From positions 3,286,001-3,350,000 of the forward strand of contig OY970271.1 in assembly GCA_963715745.1 (NCBI GenBank): a stretch of 64,000 nt of DNA. The letters are read 5' to 3'. The stretch is from CAWGJF01 sp963715745. Lineage in GTDB: Bacteria; Bacteroidota; Ignavibacteria; Ignavibacteriales; Ignavibacteriaceae. This document shows positions 17,306 to 27,286 of the stretch, in pieces. Under the pieces are notes generated by a model. It had not been told where the DNA came from and searched no databases. It saw only the letters and a list, made by a program, of their open reading frames with translations. The first letter of the stretch is position 1, and every line of letters starts with the position of its first letter. Made by a program: the position numbers and the translations under genes.

Positions 17306-19465
17306 TTAAAAAATTGAAATTCTGTTTGATGATATAAACCCTTCAGATTTATTGATAAAAACTATCCGTAATTTTTTTTCATCAATTTGCTCAACAAAAT
17401 AATCACCTGCATTTTCAGCATCAAGTAGCTTTGAAATATTCAACTTCGTATCGCGTTCCCTGTAATCTAACCTGCGGAAAGATTTTTCTCCCGGAAGATA
17501 GGCTGTTAAAAACCCTGAGTTATATTTAAATAAAAAATCAGATCCCGATTTATTTTTATTTTTAATATCCGATTTCAGTTCATCGGTAATAAATGAAAAA
17601 TTTTTTCTGCCGCCGTCTGAAATTATTATTCTGTTTTCTTTATCATAATCAAAATAAGAAAAAGAATTGGCATCTTTTGTACCGACTCTTTGAGTAATAA
17701 ATGATTTTAAAAATGTATTTTTTGTCCCGGGAAAACCTGTTAATTTTTTATACTTGTTTGGACCTTGTGAGATTTCGACCTGCATTAATAAGAGTGAATC
17801 ACGATCTTTTTTCCAATAATATAATATCGGATTATCTACCCCGGTTATTCTTGCATCAATAACATTCCTGTCATAAGCAGGAAATTCTTTAAATGTAATG
17901 CTCAGAGTCCTGTATTCGAATCTTCCAAGAAACCCGCCGGATGATTTCAAATAAGTAATGTAAATGTAAGCAAGGTCTTTATTTTTTCTATCAATAAAAA
18001 TATCACGTATATCACCGGGGGAATACATAGGTTTTCTGTCAATTGTTTTTTTCTGGAAATCAATTCTGGCAATCTCAAATAATCTTTCACCGGTTGAATA
18101 GCAATAAAAGTATTTAATATCATTCAGGTTTTCATCTACAATTATGTTATCGTGCTTTTCAGCAAGCGGAACAAAATAATAGCTTACAGGAATGCCTTCA
18201 TCATTATTGATAAATAATTTTAACTGGGTATCAAATTCATCTATAAAGCAAAAATTGTTATACCTTGTTTTAGAGTTTGAAAAATCATTAAGACTGAAAG
18301 GATCGATTGAAGGTACGATGTTAAAATTTCCGGAATAGTCTTTCACTTCTAAATTTGAAATTGTAATTAACGTCCCTGAACTACTGATACCGCCGATACC
18401 TTTTTTACCATTCCTTTTAATAATTGCAATGTTGTTCAGGTTTTCAAGCCTTGAATAAACCACTTCAGTAAATTCACCGTTCTTTTTAGCAAACAATAAA
18501 ACAACCAATCCCTGGGATTTGTTCAAATATGAAATATCGGTTAAACCGTCATTATTAAAGTCGCTTAACAGAATTTCATCCGGTGTGTACTCAGTCTGAA
18601 TGATAAATTTCTTTTTATAAGATCCGCCAAAATCTCCAAATAAAATTGTAATAGAAATGTCATCCGAAAAAACTATGTCACCGAATCCATCATTATTCAA
18701 ATCAGAAAACTTTAGACTGTTTACTTGTTTTTTAAGATTTATAGATTTTGTGAGCTTAAATCTTCCCGTGCCGTCATTCAAAAAAAACTGCAGCTTATTT
18801 TCCCATAAATTCTGAGCAACGATATCCGGGAAATCATCACCATTCATATCAGTGAATCCGGCAAAATTAAAACCTTCACCTGAAGTGACTTTATATTCTG
18901 TAAACAAATTTCCCTGCTGATAGATTACAGAAATTCCATCAAATCCGCTGCCGGATACGAGAAATTCATTGGGTCCTTTCAAATCAACATCTGCAACATC
19001 TAAATTTTCAGGATATGTATCGAAACCTATTGTAGAAATTATGTTCGGAGTGTTATCTTCATTTATTTCAAAAGTTCCAAGTATTCTTCTTTTTCTTGAA
19101 GTAAAAACATGCAGTATTTTTTTTGATTTTCCTGTGAATGAAAGAAGGTCTGAGATTTCATATTTAAATGAAACCTTATTAAATACAAGACTGTCTTCAG
19201 AAGTAAGCTGTTCCTGTACTCCCAGTTCTTTTCTTTCAGGGGAATACAATAGTAATTTATTTTTAGGATGTTCGATTAGATTTGTGCCGGCAAGAAAATT
19301 AAGTTCTGAAGGAACTTTAAAAGAATTGTACTTACAAAATCCATTTATCAAAACCTGGGATTTAACTGAGAGAGTGAAAATCAGAAAGCAGCTGGTAACC
19401 AGGCTAAAGTTTTTCAGATTTCCTGGATTTAAGCCGGTTCTCCCGTCTCCGGTAAGCCTCTTCAT
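17306..19465 (-). CDS. Exported FG-GAP/VCBS repeat protein
   Basis: The C-terminal three quarters follow a propeller plan. Calcium-loop repeats such as DMNGDDFPDIV, DLNNDGFGDIVF and DFNNDGLTDISY (about residues 210-320 here) mark FG-GAP/VCBS blades. No enzyme motif is seen. ATG 19465 gives 719 residues with an N-terminal extension before the signal peptide (FSLVTSCFLIFTLSVKSQ); a CTG at 19421 preceded by AGGA would start at the signal peptide itself. The 5' end overlaps the thioesterase gene, and the 3' end overlaps the signal-peptide coding region of the metalloprotease, so tight co-translation is likely. Confidence 0.75.
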   Translation of the reverse strand: MKRLTGDGRTGLNPGNLKNFSLVTSCFLIFTLSVKSQVLINGFCKYNSFKVPSELNFLAGTNLIEHPKNKLLLYSPERKELGVQEQLTSEDSLVFNKVSFKYEISDLLSFTGKSKKILHVFTSRKRRILGTFEINEDNTPNIISTIGFDTYPENLDVADVDLKGPNEFLVSGSGFDGISVIYQQGNLFTEYKVTSGEGFNFAGFTDMNGDDFPDIVAQNLWENKLQFFLNDGTGRFKLTKSINLKKQVNSLKFSDLNNDGFGDIVFSDDISITILFGDFGGSYKKKFIIQTEYTPDEILLSDFNNDGLTDISYLNKSQGLVVLLFAKKNGEFTEVVYSRLENLNNIAIIKRNGKKGIGGISSSGTLITISNLEVKDYSGNFNIVPSIDPFSLNDFSNSKTRYNNFCFIDEFDTQLKLFINNDEGIPVSYYFVPLAEKHDNIIVDENLNDIKYFYCYSTGERLFEIARIDFQKKTIDRKPMYSPGDIRDIFIDRKNKDLAYIYITYLKSSGGFLGRFEYRTLSITFKEFPAYDRNVIDARITGVDNPILYYWKKDRDSLLLMQVEISQGPNKYKKLTGFPGTKNTFLKSFITQRVGTKDANSFSYFDYDKENRIIISDGGRKNFSFITDELKSDIKNKNKSGSDFLFKYNSGFLTAYLPGEKSFRRLDYRERDTKLNISKLLDAENAGDYFVEQIDEKKLRIVFINKSEGFISSNRISIF

Positions 19466-19883
19466 ATCTTCTTTTTTCATCTTCAGAATCAGGTATGGCC
19501 TGAACAGCAGATACTGGTTTGCCATGCTCATCCACACCAACAAAAGTTAAATAAGCCGAATTGGTGTGAACCCTTGTTCCCTCCCTAAAATTTTGTGCAA
19601 AAACTTTAACGCCTATCTCCATCGAAGTGCTGAAAACTCTGTTTACTGAAGCCATAAGGTTTACAGCATTGCCCAGCTTGATAGGATGAATAAAATCAAT
19701 TTTGTCAACCGAAGCAGTTACACAAACTCTCTGGCTATGTTTTGCAGCGCATAAAGCCGCACATATGTCAATCCAGTGCATAAGCTGACCACCGAGTAAA
19801 TTTCCAAGCTGGTTAGTATGATTTGGAAGGACCAGCTCAGTCATAATAACATGAGAATCACTTATTTTTTTTGCACTGCTCAT
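19404..19883 (-). CDS. Acyl-CoA thioesterase, hotdog fold (YciA/BACH type)
   Basis: This 159-residue single hotdog domain has the characteristic NQLGNLLGGQLMHWIDICAAL stretch (central helix, catalytic Asp in WID) and KIDFIHPIKLGNAV. Family members hydrolyse medium- or long-chain acyl-CoA in the cytoplasm, usually as hexamers. The C-terminal 25 residues are highly charged. It overlaps the BamD-like stop by one base and the FG-GAP gene start, placing it inside a tightly packed run. Substrate cannot be inferred. Confidence 0.88.
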   Translation of the reverse strand: MSSAKKISDSHVIMTELVLPNHTNQLGNLLGGQLMHWIDICAALCAAKHSQRVCVTASVDKIDFIHPIKLGNAVNLMASVNRVFSTSMEIGVKVFAQNFREGTRVHTNSAYLTFVGVDEHGKPVSAVQAIPDSEDEKRRYEEAYRRRENRLKSRKSEKL

Positions 19884-20653
19884 TAATTGCTTGTGACTTC
19901 TTTCCCGGTAACTTCCTGATGTGAGTTTAACAAGCTTTTTACATCTTCTACATTTTCATTTTCCGGGTATTTATCCAGAAACTTTTTCATATCTGCAACC
20001 GCTTCCTCCTCTTTATCACGATCCAGTAAAAGTAATATTCTTTTGTATAATGCCATCGGTCCGTATTCAGTATCGTGATATGTTTCAAAAACATCTTCAA
20101 AATATTTTAATGCAGCAGTATAATAATCCATTTTTGCATAAATTACAGCAATGCTGTATTCTTTGTGAGCTAGCTTATCATTCAGTTCATTTATTTTTCT
20201 TTCAGCTTCTGCAACTTTTTCATTCAAAGGGAAGAAATCAATAAAAGCCTGGAATTCCTCAATTGCTTTCTTTGTATACTTCTGATCTAAATTGAAATTA
20301 GGTGAAAGCTGGTAATAACTTTCAGCAAGATTGAATTGTGCCTGCGGAACAAACTCACTTGCCGGCATATTCTTTATCAGCTTACTGAATTCATAAGCAG
20401 CAAGAATATATTCACCTTTCTGGAACCGGGTCATTGCGAGATAATACTGTGCGTCATCTGAAATGTTACTGCCCGGATACTGAAGAAGTATTGCCTCAAA
20501 TTCTTTTTGAGCTTCTATATAATCTTCATCATTATAAACACTTATTGCATACTGCAGTCTTTCTTCCGGACTCATATCTGTTGTATCAATAGATGATCCG
20601 CATCCCCAAAGTAATAATAAGAACAATCCAAAAACGAGAGATTTCTTTAGCAT
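19883..20653 (-). CDS. Outer-membrane assembly lipoprotein BamD-like
   Basis: This 256-residue lipoprotein (lipobox LLWGC, Cys18) has tetratricopeptide repeats spaced as in BamD: YNDEDYIEAQKEFEAILLQYPGS, then YLAMTRFQKGEYILAAYEF and LAESYY. BamD is the essential TPR partner of BamA in outer-membrane protein insertion. It is the first gene of the minus-strand run that ends with ccmF. A TACCTTTG box about 58-65 bases upstream may be its -7 element. The gene symbol is left open because BamD-like paralogues are common in this phylum. Confidence 0.85.
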   Translation of the reverse strand: MLKKSLVFGLFLLLLWGCGSSIDTTDMSPEERLQYAISVYNDEDYIEAQKEFEAILLQYPGSNISDDAQYYLAMTRFQKGEYILAAYEFSKLIKNMPASEFVPQAQFNLAESYYQLSPNFNLDQKYTKKAIEEFQAFIDFFPLNEKVAEAERKINELNDKLAHKEYSIAVIYAKMDYYTAALKYFEDVFETYHDTEYGPMALYKRILLLLDRDKEEEAVADMKKFLDKYPENENVEDVKSLLNSHQEVTGKEVTSN

Positions 20654-20710
20654 AAAATGAAAAATTAGTTGATAATCAGACGGTTAAATTAGTTAAAATC
20701 CGAGTTCGTT

Positions 20711-20718
20711 CAAAGGTA
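20711..20718 (-). promoter_or_regulatory. Possible -7 box upstream of the BamD-ccm run
   Basis: TACCTTTG on the minus strand matches TAnnTTTG exactly, 58 bases before the BamD ATG and just after the stop of the preceding gene. No good -33 box at 19 bases was found, so support is limited. Confidence 0.25.
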
Positions 20719-20725
20719 AAATAAA

Positions 20726-21340
20726 TCACTTACTGCGCACTGAAAAGAATAAAATCACCATTGCTGCCGCAGTTCCGATTGCGAGAATAGGTTCGGCCAA
20801 ACCCGAAAGAAATGGTTCAGAAGGAATTTGTCCTTTCGTAAACGGGAAAGAAGCGTTTTCAAGCTCTCCTATTTGATCAACCAGGATTGAATCAGAATAA
20901 ACAAGATTAAATTCCTGTTTTCCTTTATCAGAAAAAGTCTGAAGATAATTCCCCTTAAGTGAAAGCTGTCTGTTTGTGTAATATGAACCGAGCCAGCCGC
21001 CTTTAAAAACTTCACCATAATTTACTGAAGCTGATTCAATCACAATATTTACTTCAGGAATATTTATTTCATCAGGCGGGACTTCCCAAACTTTTTTGCC
21101 GGAATTTATAAAATCTGATCTGATATTATTGTTGAAGATTGAATAAATTTCACCGTTATTTAAGCTGAGTAATATTTCGTTTTTTGATTCGGGTAATTCA
21201 GATTTTATAATAGAAACAAGTGAATCTGTAAGCGAATAAAAAACTTCAAGGTTGGTTTTGGTTTGAGCCTGCATATCAGGAATGAGTAAAATGATACCCG
21301 ACAGGCACATGGCTAAGAATAAATTAAATGTAGATTTCAC
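20726..21340 (-). CDS. Hypothetical exported protein with C-terminal membrane anchor
   Basis: From GTG 21340 the protein is 204 residues and opens with a signal peptide (MKSTFNLFLAMCLSGIILLI). An alpha/beta region follows, and it ends with a hydrophobic helix (ILAIGTAAAMVILFFSV) and a basic tail. The longer frame to 21442 adds poorly protein-like residues and is rejected. I do not recognise the family. It precedes the BamD-like gene by 73 bases on the same strand. The start codon is uncertain because no ribosome binding site is visible. Confidence 0.6.
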   Translation of the reverse strand: MKSTFNLFLAMCLSGIILLIPDMQAQTKTNLEVFYSLTDSLVSIIKSELPESKNEILLSLNNGEIYSIFNNNIRSDFINSGKKVWEVPPDEINIPEVNIVIESASVNYGEVFKGGWLGSYYTNRQLSLKGNYLQTFSDKGKQEFNLVYSDSILVDQIGELENASFPFTKGQIPSEPFLSGLAEPILAIGTAAAMVILFFSVRSK

Positions 21341-21503
21341 GATGTTAATATGTAAAGTTTGAATCAGGATTTCAAGCAGAGCGAAAATCCGGTAGTTAAA
21401 ATCGATAATTATACATTGTAAATTATAAATTATACATTCCAAACCCCCTTGCCTTTATTTTTCATATTCGTTAAATAGGCGTTGTAATTTTCAAGGAGTT
21501 TCA

Positions 21504-22442
21504 ATGCAGAAACGGGTTTTAAGTCTACTTTTGATATTCTTCATTTCATTCGCAGGAATTATTTCCGCACAAACAACTTATGATTTCTTAAGAGTTGATA
21601 TGAGTCCGAGAGCAGCAGCACTCGGCGGAAGTTTTGTGTCCAACAACGATGACCCGGAAGTGATTTTTTATAATCCTGCAGGAATGAACTCACTTGAAAA
21701 TTCTCCCGCTTCGGTTTCTTTTGTTAAACACTTGTTAGATATAAACCTCGCTTCGGTCGTTTACTCAACTGAGTTTGCAGGGATTGGAAGAGTCGGTGCA
21801 GGAATAAAATATATTAATTACGGAAGTTTTGATGAAGCAGATGAATTCGGAAACAGGACCGGTACTTTTAACGCTAATGAATTTGCTTTCGTAGTTGGGT
21901 ATGCTGGAAATTTTGAAGATAATTTTAATTACGGGGCAAACGTAAAATTTATTTATTCCGGAATTGCAGACCGCTCATCAACCGGCTTGGGAGTTGATCT
22001 TGGAGTTAATTACCTTATCCCATCACAAATGATAAATATCGGAGCCTCAGTTTTAAATCTCGGTGCACAGATGTCTTCATACATAAACACAAAAGAAGAT
22101 CTGCCGCTTGATATTGTAATCGGTGTTTCTAAAAGACTTGAGAATCTTCCCGTCCGTATTTCTCTTGATTTCCACAGGCTAAATGATGACCGTGATGAAT
22201 TCTCACAACGGTTTAAAGCCTTTACTGTTGGAACTGAATTTTATCTTAGCCAGGTGCTCACTTTAAGATTTGGTTATGATAATGAAAGACGTTCAGACCT
22301 TAAGGTTGGAACAACTGCAGGCATTGCAGGATTTAATGTCGGTCTCGGTGTACACGTTTCAGAATACCAGTTTGATTATGGTTATTCATCTCTCGGACCG
22401 GTTGGAGCATTGCACAGGATTGGAATTTCAACAGCACTTTAA
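21504..22442 (+). CDS. PorQ/PorV-like outer-membrane barrel of the type IX secretion system
   Basis: This 312-residue protein has a signal peptide (cleavage after ISAQ) and the family's N-terminal hallmark YDFLRVDMSPRAAALGGSFV and VIFYNPAGMNSL, followed by FadL-like barrel strands to the terminus. The YDFLR start favours PorQ, a T9SS-linked outer-membrane protein; PorV-like or UPF0164 membership is an alternative. A strong AAGGAG precedes the ATG by 6 bases. T9SS cargo genes with sorting domains occur at 23.7, 52.6 and probably 15.6 kb. The stop overlaps the convergent TPR gene by 4 bases. Confidence 0.72.
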   Translation: MQKRVLSLLLIFFISFAGIISAQTTYDFLRVDMSPRAAALGGSFVSNNDDPEVIFYNPAGMNSLENSPASVSFVKHLLDINLASVVYSTEFAGIGRVGAGIKYINYGSFDEADEFGNRTGTFNANEFAFVVGYAGNFEDNFNYGANVKFIYSGIADRSSTGLGVDLGVNYLIPSQMINIGASVLNLGAQMSSYINTKEDLPLDIVIGVSKRLENLPVRISLDFHRLNDDRDEFSQRFKAFTVGTEFYLSQVLTLRFGYDNERRSDLKVGTTAGIAGFNVGLGVHVSEYQFDYGYSSLGPVGALHRIGISTAL

Positions 22443-23584
22443 TTCTTTTTCCGTTTCTCCAGATTTTCAAGATAACTTTCTGCAAGATCGTGTGAGTTTC
22501 CATATTCATCCATATCAAGCACTTTTTCATAATATTTTTTTGCTTCAGAATATTTTCCCTGGGCTTCTTTAATTGTACCGCTGTATAAAGTTGAATTGAC
22601 CATAAAGCCGGTTTCATCACCAAGGTTTAACTGTTTTTCATAATCAATACATTTCTTAAAATAAACGAGCGCAGAATCGCTTTGCCCGTGATAACGGAAA
22701 CTGTATGCAAGATAATACGATGCTTCTCTTTTATTTTTCAGATTGCTGTAACCTGTATAATTCTTGTTGGCTTTGTTTAGCACATTTCTGAAAACCGAAT
22801 CCGAAACCGTCCAGTCATTTTGTTTTACTGCAATTCTTCCTCTCCATTTTTCAAACACAGGATTATTTGGAAATGAATCACACAAACTCTGCGCATACTT
22901 TTCAGCAGTCTTGTAATCTTTTTCATAGTTGTAATAGAGATTCATAAGGAAATAGCGGGATTCGTATTTACCCCACTTACCGTTTTCCGCGGTGTTTTTT
23001 AATTGTTTAATTCCTTTCTTCTTATCTGCATCGGGGAAAAACATCATCAGCGGTTTTACAACCGGATACTCTTCCGGGATTACAGTTGCATAATAATTAT
23101 AGAGCCCGAAGCCGAACTGGACGTCAACGTTTTTAGGATCGAGTGAAGCGGCTTCTTCGACTATAGGCAAAGCTTCCCTGCCGGCGCTTGCTGCACTCAG
23201 CCAGCTTTCGCGCATTACTTTCAGTCTTCCCCTGAAACCAATTGAGCCGCCTTTGAAGAAAAGTGCATCAACATTTTTCGGATCTTTTTCAAGAATTTTA
23301 TCGCAGAAGTCAATAACGTTATCCAGCTCATCAAAAAATTTATCATCGTATTGTTCATCATCAGTATCGAGAAGAATTCTCCACCAGTCAATCATTGCAA
23401 GAAAAAATTTTCCCGCAGGATGTTTCGGGTAATCTTCAATTAATTTCTTAAAAGTTTTTTTAGCTTCAGGAAATTTTATTGAATAGATTTGCTCAATTCC
23501 TTTTTCAACTCTTTTGTCGAAGTCTGAAGTTTGTGCAAACAGGATTACCGGAAAAACAATTATTAAGAATAATTTCTTTTGCAT
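22439..23584 (-). CDS. Exported TPR-repeat protein
   Basis: This 381-residue protein has a signal peptide (MQKKLFLIIVFPVILFAQ) and tetratricopeptide repeats throughout, clearest at about 20-60 (IYSIKFPEAKKTFKKLIEDYPKH), 230-265 and 340-375 (AQGKYSEAKKYYEKVLDMD). It is probably a periplasmic scaffold; no catalytic motif is present. It shares its last 4 bases with the convergent porQ-like gene and has no separate terminator. On the minus strand a TATATTC box lies upstream. Confidence 0.78.
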   Translation of the reverse strand: MQKKLFLIIVFPVILFAQTSDFDKRVEKGIEQIYSIKFPEAKKTFKKLIEDYPKHPAGKFFLAMIDWWRILLDTDDEQYDDKFFDELDNVIDFCDKILEKDPKNVDALFFKGGSIGFRGRLKVMRESWLSAASAGREALPIVEEAASLDPKNVDVQFGFGLYNYYATVIPEEYPVVKPLMMFFPDADKKKGIKQLKNTAENGKWGKYESRYFLMNLYYNYEKDYKTAEKYAQSLCDSFPNNPVFEKWRGRIAVKQNDWTVSDSVFRNVLNKANKNYTGYSNLKNKREASYYLAYSFRYHGQSDSALVYFKKCIDYEKQLNLGDETGFMVNSTLYSGTIKEAQGKYSEAKKYYEKVLDMDEYGNSHDLAESYLENLEKRKKN

Positions 23585-23635
23585 TTTCAGTTAAATTATT
23601 TTAGAAACAGGTGTGAATATAAATTTTATCCGGGC

Positions 23636-23668
23636 ATAATAAAAAACCCGATCTTTAGACCGGGTTTT
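23636..23668 (-). terminator. Rho-independent terminator after the matrixin gene
   Basis: The stem AAAACCCG (23643-23650)/CGGGTTTT (23661-23668) with a 10-base loop is followed on the minus strand by TTTTTTATTAT. It lies 63 bases past the stop of the metalloprotease reading frame. Confidence 0.8.
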
Positions 23669-23730
23669 AGTAAAGATAGATATGCCAGATTTTTGATTCG
23701 CCGCAGCGGAATTGCATATCTTTTCATGAG

Positions 23731-26481
23731 TTACTTCATAAGTATCATTTTCTTTGTTGCGATAAAATTGTTGACTTGTAATCTATAAATATAAACACCG
23801 CTAGCAGTACCAGATGCATCAAAGTACACTTCGTAATTGCCTGGCTGTTGGTTTTCATTTACAAGTTCTTTTACAGTTCTTCCCAATATATCAAATACAG
23901 TTAAAGAAACATTTCCTGCTTCGGGAAGATCATATTTAATAATAGTTGTAGGATTGAATGGATCCGGGAAATTATCTGAAAGTGAATAGCTGTATGGTAA
24001 CTCTGTGCGCTCATTCTTAGAACTTAAAATATTTAATTTATTAAGATTCTCACCGCCATCAATATTATATAAATTTTGTGCAAATTCTAACCTCATCACA
24101 TATTCTTCATCCTCTAAAGCAAGTTCCTCTAATTGATAAAGTAATTGGCCAGCCAATTCTCTATTATTTTCATAATTTAAAACACCAAAAAATCTTTCAA
24201 ACAATGCATTTGTTGAAAAGTAAGAATTTGGATATTCATTAATTATCCTTTGATACATCAACATACTTTGCTGGTATTTATCTTCATTTAAAAGCAATCC
24301 TGCCAAATATGTAAGGACTATAGGCTTAAAGTATCTATTTTGCAGTGCCAAAGAATCTATATAATTCCGTATATTTTGAATTTTGTACCTGTGTAAAATT
24401 GAAACTAATCTCCCTAATGCAAATCCAGAATGAGAATTAGATTCCAACAGTCTTTTATAAAATATTATTGCTTCCGGAATTCTATTTTCTAATTCTAATT
24501 CAAAACCTGCAATTAGACTATCTGAACGATTTCCACCATTTTGATTAGGACTATTACTTAATGTATTTAGCTCTGGTTTTTCATACGGTGTCCAAGGATC
24601 ATAATTTAAAGGATAATTACAAATTAATGTGGATGTGCCATCAACATAAGTCTGTGTACCATCCGAACCCCACCAATTATATTGAGCATTGATATAACTC
24701 TTTTGATATGAATATGCATCATAATTTACGTTGTTATAAATGCTGTTGTATGCCCAATAGGACAAACAAGCTAATATATATCCACCCCATCCTGCAGCAA
24801 AACCAGTTTTATTATCCTGAAGACGATTATTAGGATTATAATAGCCGTAAGGGTATTGAGTGAAATACGCATGGCTGCCACCACCGATGTACATTCCCCA
24901 ATCAAAACCACTGATATCATTATGAGCTATATATCCATTAGTTCCATTACTAAGCATTATTCCTTGAAAATGATGATATTGTTGATTAATACTTGACTTG
25001 CTGATAGTATTATTAAGTATTTCGGGATGCATTCCTGAAGCATCAGCGTTTATTCCATTCTGAGTTGGCTCAATGATTTGGTTGTTCAAAATTTGTGGTT
25101 GGGAATTGTAGATGTAAATTCCTTGCATACAATAATACATTTTTGAATTTCTAATAATTACATCCGCACCGTTTAAACAACTAATACCTACACTTTTGCT
25201 TATATAAACATTATCTATTACTGAATTGGAAGCAGAGTTTCCATCGAATGTTATTGACCCCCAATTATTTAAGTCTCCAGTTAAGAAACAACCGGTTGCG
25301 TTTAAAGTTCCTAATACAATTAATGAAGAATTATTTTGAAAAGTTATATTTGAATTAGGATAAATCGTTAAAGTTATACCAGACGGCACAATTATATTAC
25401 CAGTAATTTCAAAGCACCCTTTCCAATCAGTATCGGAAGTTAAAGTACCAGAATGAATTAATGAATTTGGAACGTTTCCAATCTTTATCGGTACTGAAGC
25501 TGAATGCGTTTCTCCATCGTTGTCGATCCCACTTATACTTATTGTTGCTAAGACTTTTCCATTTATGTCCCTTTCCCAGACATATCCCTCTGGTAAGTCA
25601 GGGATATTTATATAAAAACCTGGAGTTTCATAAACTAATACGCTACCGCAACTATGATAAGCTGTAATTTGCCATGGATACCATTCAACTATATAATCAC
25701 CATATGGCCATTCATCATGAAAAGTAGCATGATTTGTCCCATAGTATATTGTATTTACATTATATTCGGTTATTGATAAATTAATTTCAATCCAATCCTC
25801 AATTCCAACTACAATACAAAATGTTTGTAGTCCTACTTCATCAGGTGTTTTTAAAAAAACACTGGGAGTAACATTAGGATCAATGTATGCAGCCATTATT
25901 GGGTTACCTGTTGCAGTACAATGTCCTAATCCAATTATATGTCCCAATTCATGAAGAGTAACTTGTGTAAAATTAAACTTACCATTCTCATTAGGATTAA
26001 TTCCCCGTCTCCAGCCATGGCTAAAATTAAATTGAGTAGTATTGTTATAAACAATTTTTGTGTCAAAAGTATACGTATTAGTAAAAAAATCCACTCCGGG
26101 TGCGACGAATCCTGGATCAAAACTTGGATCAAAACCAGAGTTGGAGAACTCTACTGGATCTGTAGTGAAATAAACTTGGATTCCTGAAAGTGCTTGAACA
26201 TTAAAACTAGCGCACCCACCTTCTACCTCCTCCCATTGTGTTGCTGCAGCTCCAAAATCATCAATAAAATCTTGATAATCGATATAATCTGGTACATTAG
26301 TTTCATTAAAATTAAGCGCGAGGGGTAAATTTTAATAATCGCTCCAATGGGTTGCGTAACTTGGGTCATGAACAATTTGCCACGATGATCCATTCCAAAA
26401 ATTAAATTCGTCATGCGCAAACAAGATTTTACCAAGCAAAAAAATAAATAAGCTAACTTTTAAAAAAATATTGAAATACAT
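23731..26481 (-). pseudogene. Secreted matrixin-like metalloprotease with beta-helix and T9SS domain, broken by an in-frame TAA
   Basis: The gene begins at ATG 26481 (AGGGA upstream) with a signal peptide (FLKVSLFIFLLGKILFA), runs to SYATHWSDY, meets a TAA at 26332-26334, and continues in the same frame for over 860 codons. The downstream part has the metzincin motif HELGHIIGLGH with a Met-turn (PIMAAY), a parallel beta-helix of NosD type (right-handed repeats IIRNSKMYYC..., LNNQIIEP), a TPR-like region and a T9SS sorting domain (NFPDPFNPTTIIKY). One substitution would restore a full-length secreted protease of about 915 residues. As written the product lacks a signal peptide unless the stop is bypassed. 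A sequencing error is possible. Confidence 0.75.
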
Positions 26482-26500
26482 TTCAGATTTCCCTTTCTAT

Positions 26501-27286
26501 CTATTGTATAATATATTTCTCAATGAATTTACTTTTAAATTCGTTCCAATATAATTTTTCACCTAATTCGAAATAATCATCTGGGATTGTTATCATATTA
26601 TTTTCTATTAAGTAATTCCCCTTGCAATCATACCACTGAGGATTTAAACCTTTATATCTAGAATATTCTAATGTAGTTACCATAAAGGGAATAAAGTAAG
26701 ATTTTCCGATGTCATAATTGCGTAAACAAGTTGTTAGCTTATTCAAATACATAAAATTTACACTTTCACCAACATTAAACTTTTTTTCTCCCTTCAACAC
26801 TTCTTCTATCTCACCAATTACATTAATTTGATCATGAGTCTTTCCTTCCAAATCCTTATAATCGCCTGGTGATTTACTCGTTATTTTTACTCTCAAGAAG
26901 TATGGAGTAGTTATTACTGATAAAAAAGTTCGTGAATATTTATTGGCTATTTTTTTCCTAATCAATGCCTCAACGTTTCCGATATTTGGTTGGTCCTCAC
27001 TAATCTTTCCTTCTTTAATGTCTGTTTTCCATTCCTGATATTTTCTAATCAGATAGTTTGAATAACCTTCGGGATCATCCTCTATTGCCGCATACATTTT
27101 CTTAAGCAAACTGTCTAATTCTTCATCACTCAAATAAAATTGCTCAGGTAGGGGTACAGAATTAAGATTGCTTTGATACTGCTCTAGAATCTGCATAAAT
27201 TCTTTTACCTTGCTTGAACAACCATTTTTTATTTGAGGAAAGATATTTAAAAAACTGACGACTATGAGTAATACTATTGTTTTCAA
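26501..27286 (-). CDS. Hypothetical exported protein
   Basis: TTG 27286 is the best start: GGAGG lies 5 bases before it and the protein then opens with a signal peptide (KTIVLLIVVSFLNIFPQ). The 261-residue mature region is mixed alpha/beta, with a helical segment (about 60-110) and a C-terminal beta domain (SVITTPYFLRVKIT... and GESVNFMYLNKL). That domain resembles the secreted proteins annotated as unknown in Ignavibacteria; I do not recognise the family. It lies 20 bases upstream of the broken metalloprotease on the same strand, so the pair is likely an operon. Confidence 0.62.
   Translation of the reverse strand: MKTIVLLIVVSFLNIFPQIKNGCSSKVKEFMQILEQYQSNLNSVPLPEQFYLSDEELDSLLKKMYAAIEDDPEGYSNYLIRKYQEWKTDIKEGKISEDQPNIGNVEALIRKKIANKYSRTFLSVITTPYFLRVKITSKSPGDYKDLEGKTHDQINVIGEIEEVLKGEKKFNVGESVNFMYLNKLTTCLRNYDIGKSYFIPFMVTTLEYSRYKGLNPQWYDCKGNYLIENNMITIPDDYFELGEKLYWNEFKSKFIEKYIIQ

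Noticed and set aside
26332..26334. Stop-codon recoding (selenocysteine or pyrrolysine) in the metalloprotease
   Set aside because: The stop is TAA, which is not the codon used for either residue, and no SECIS-like hairpin was noticed after it.
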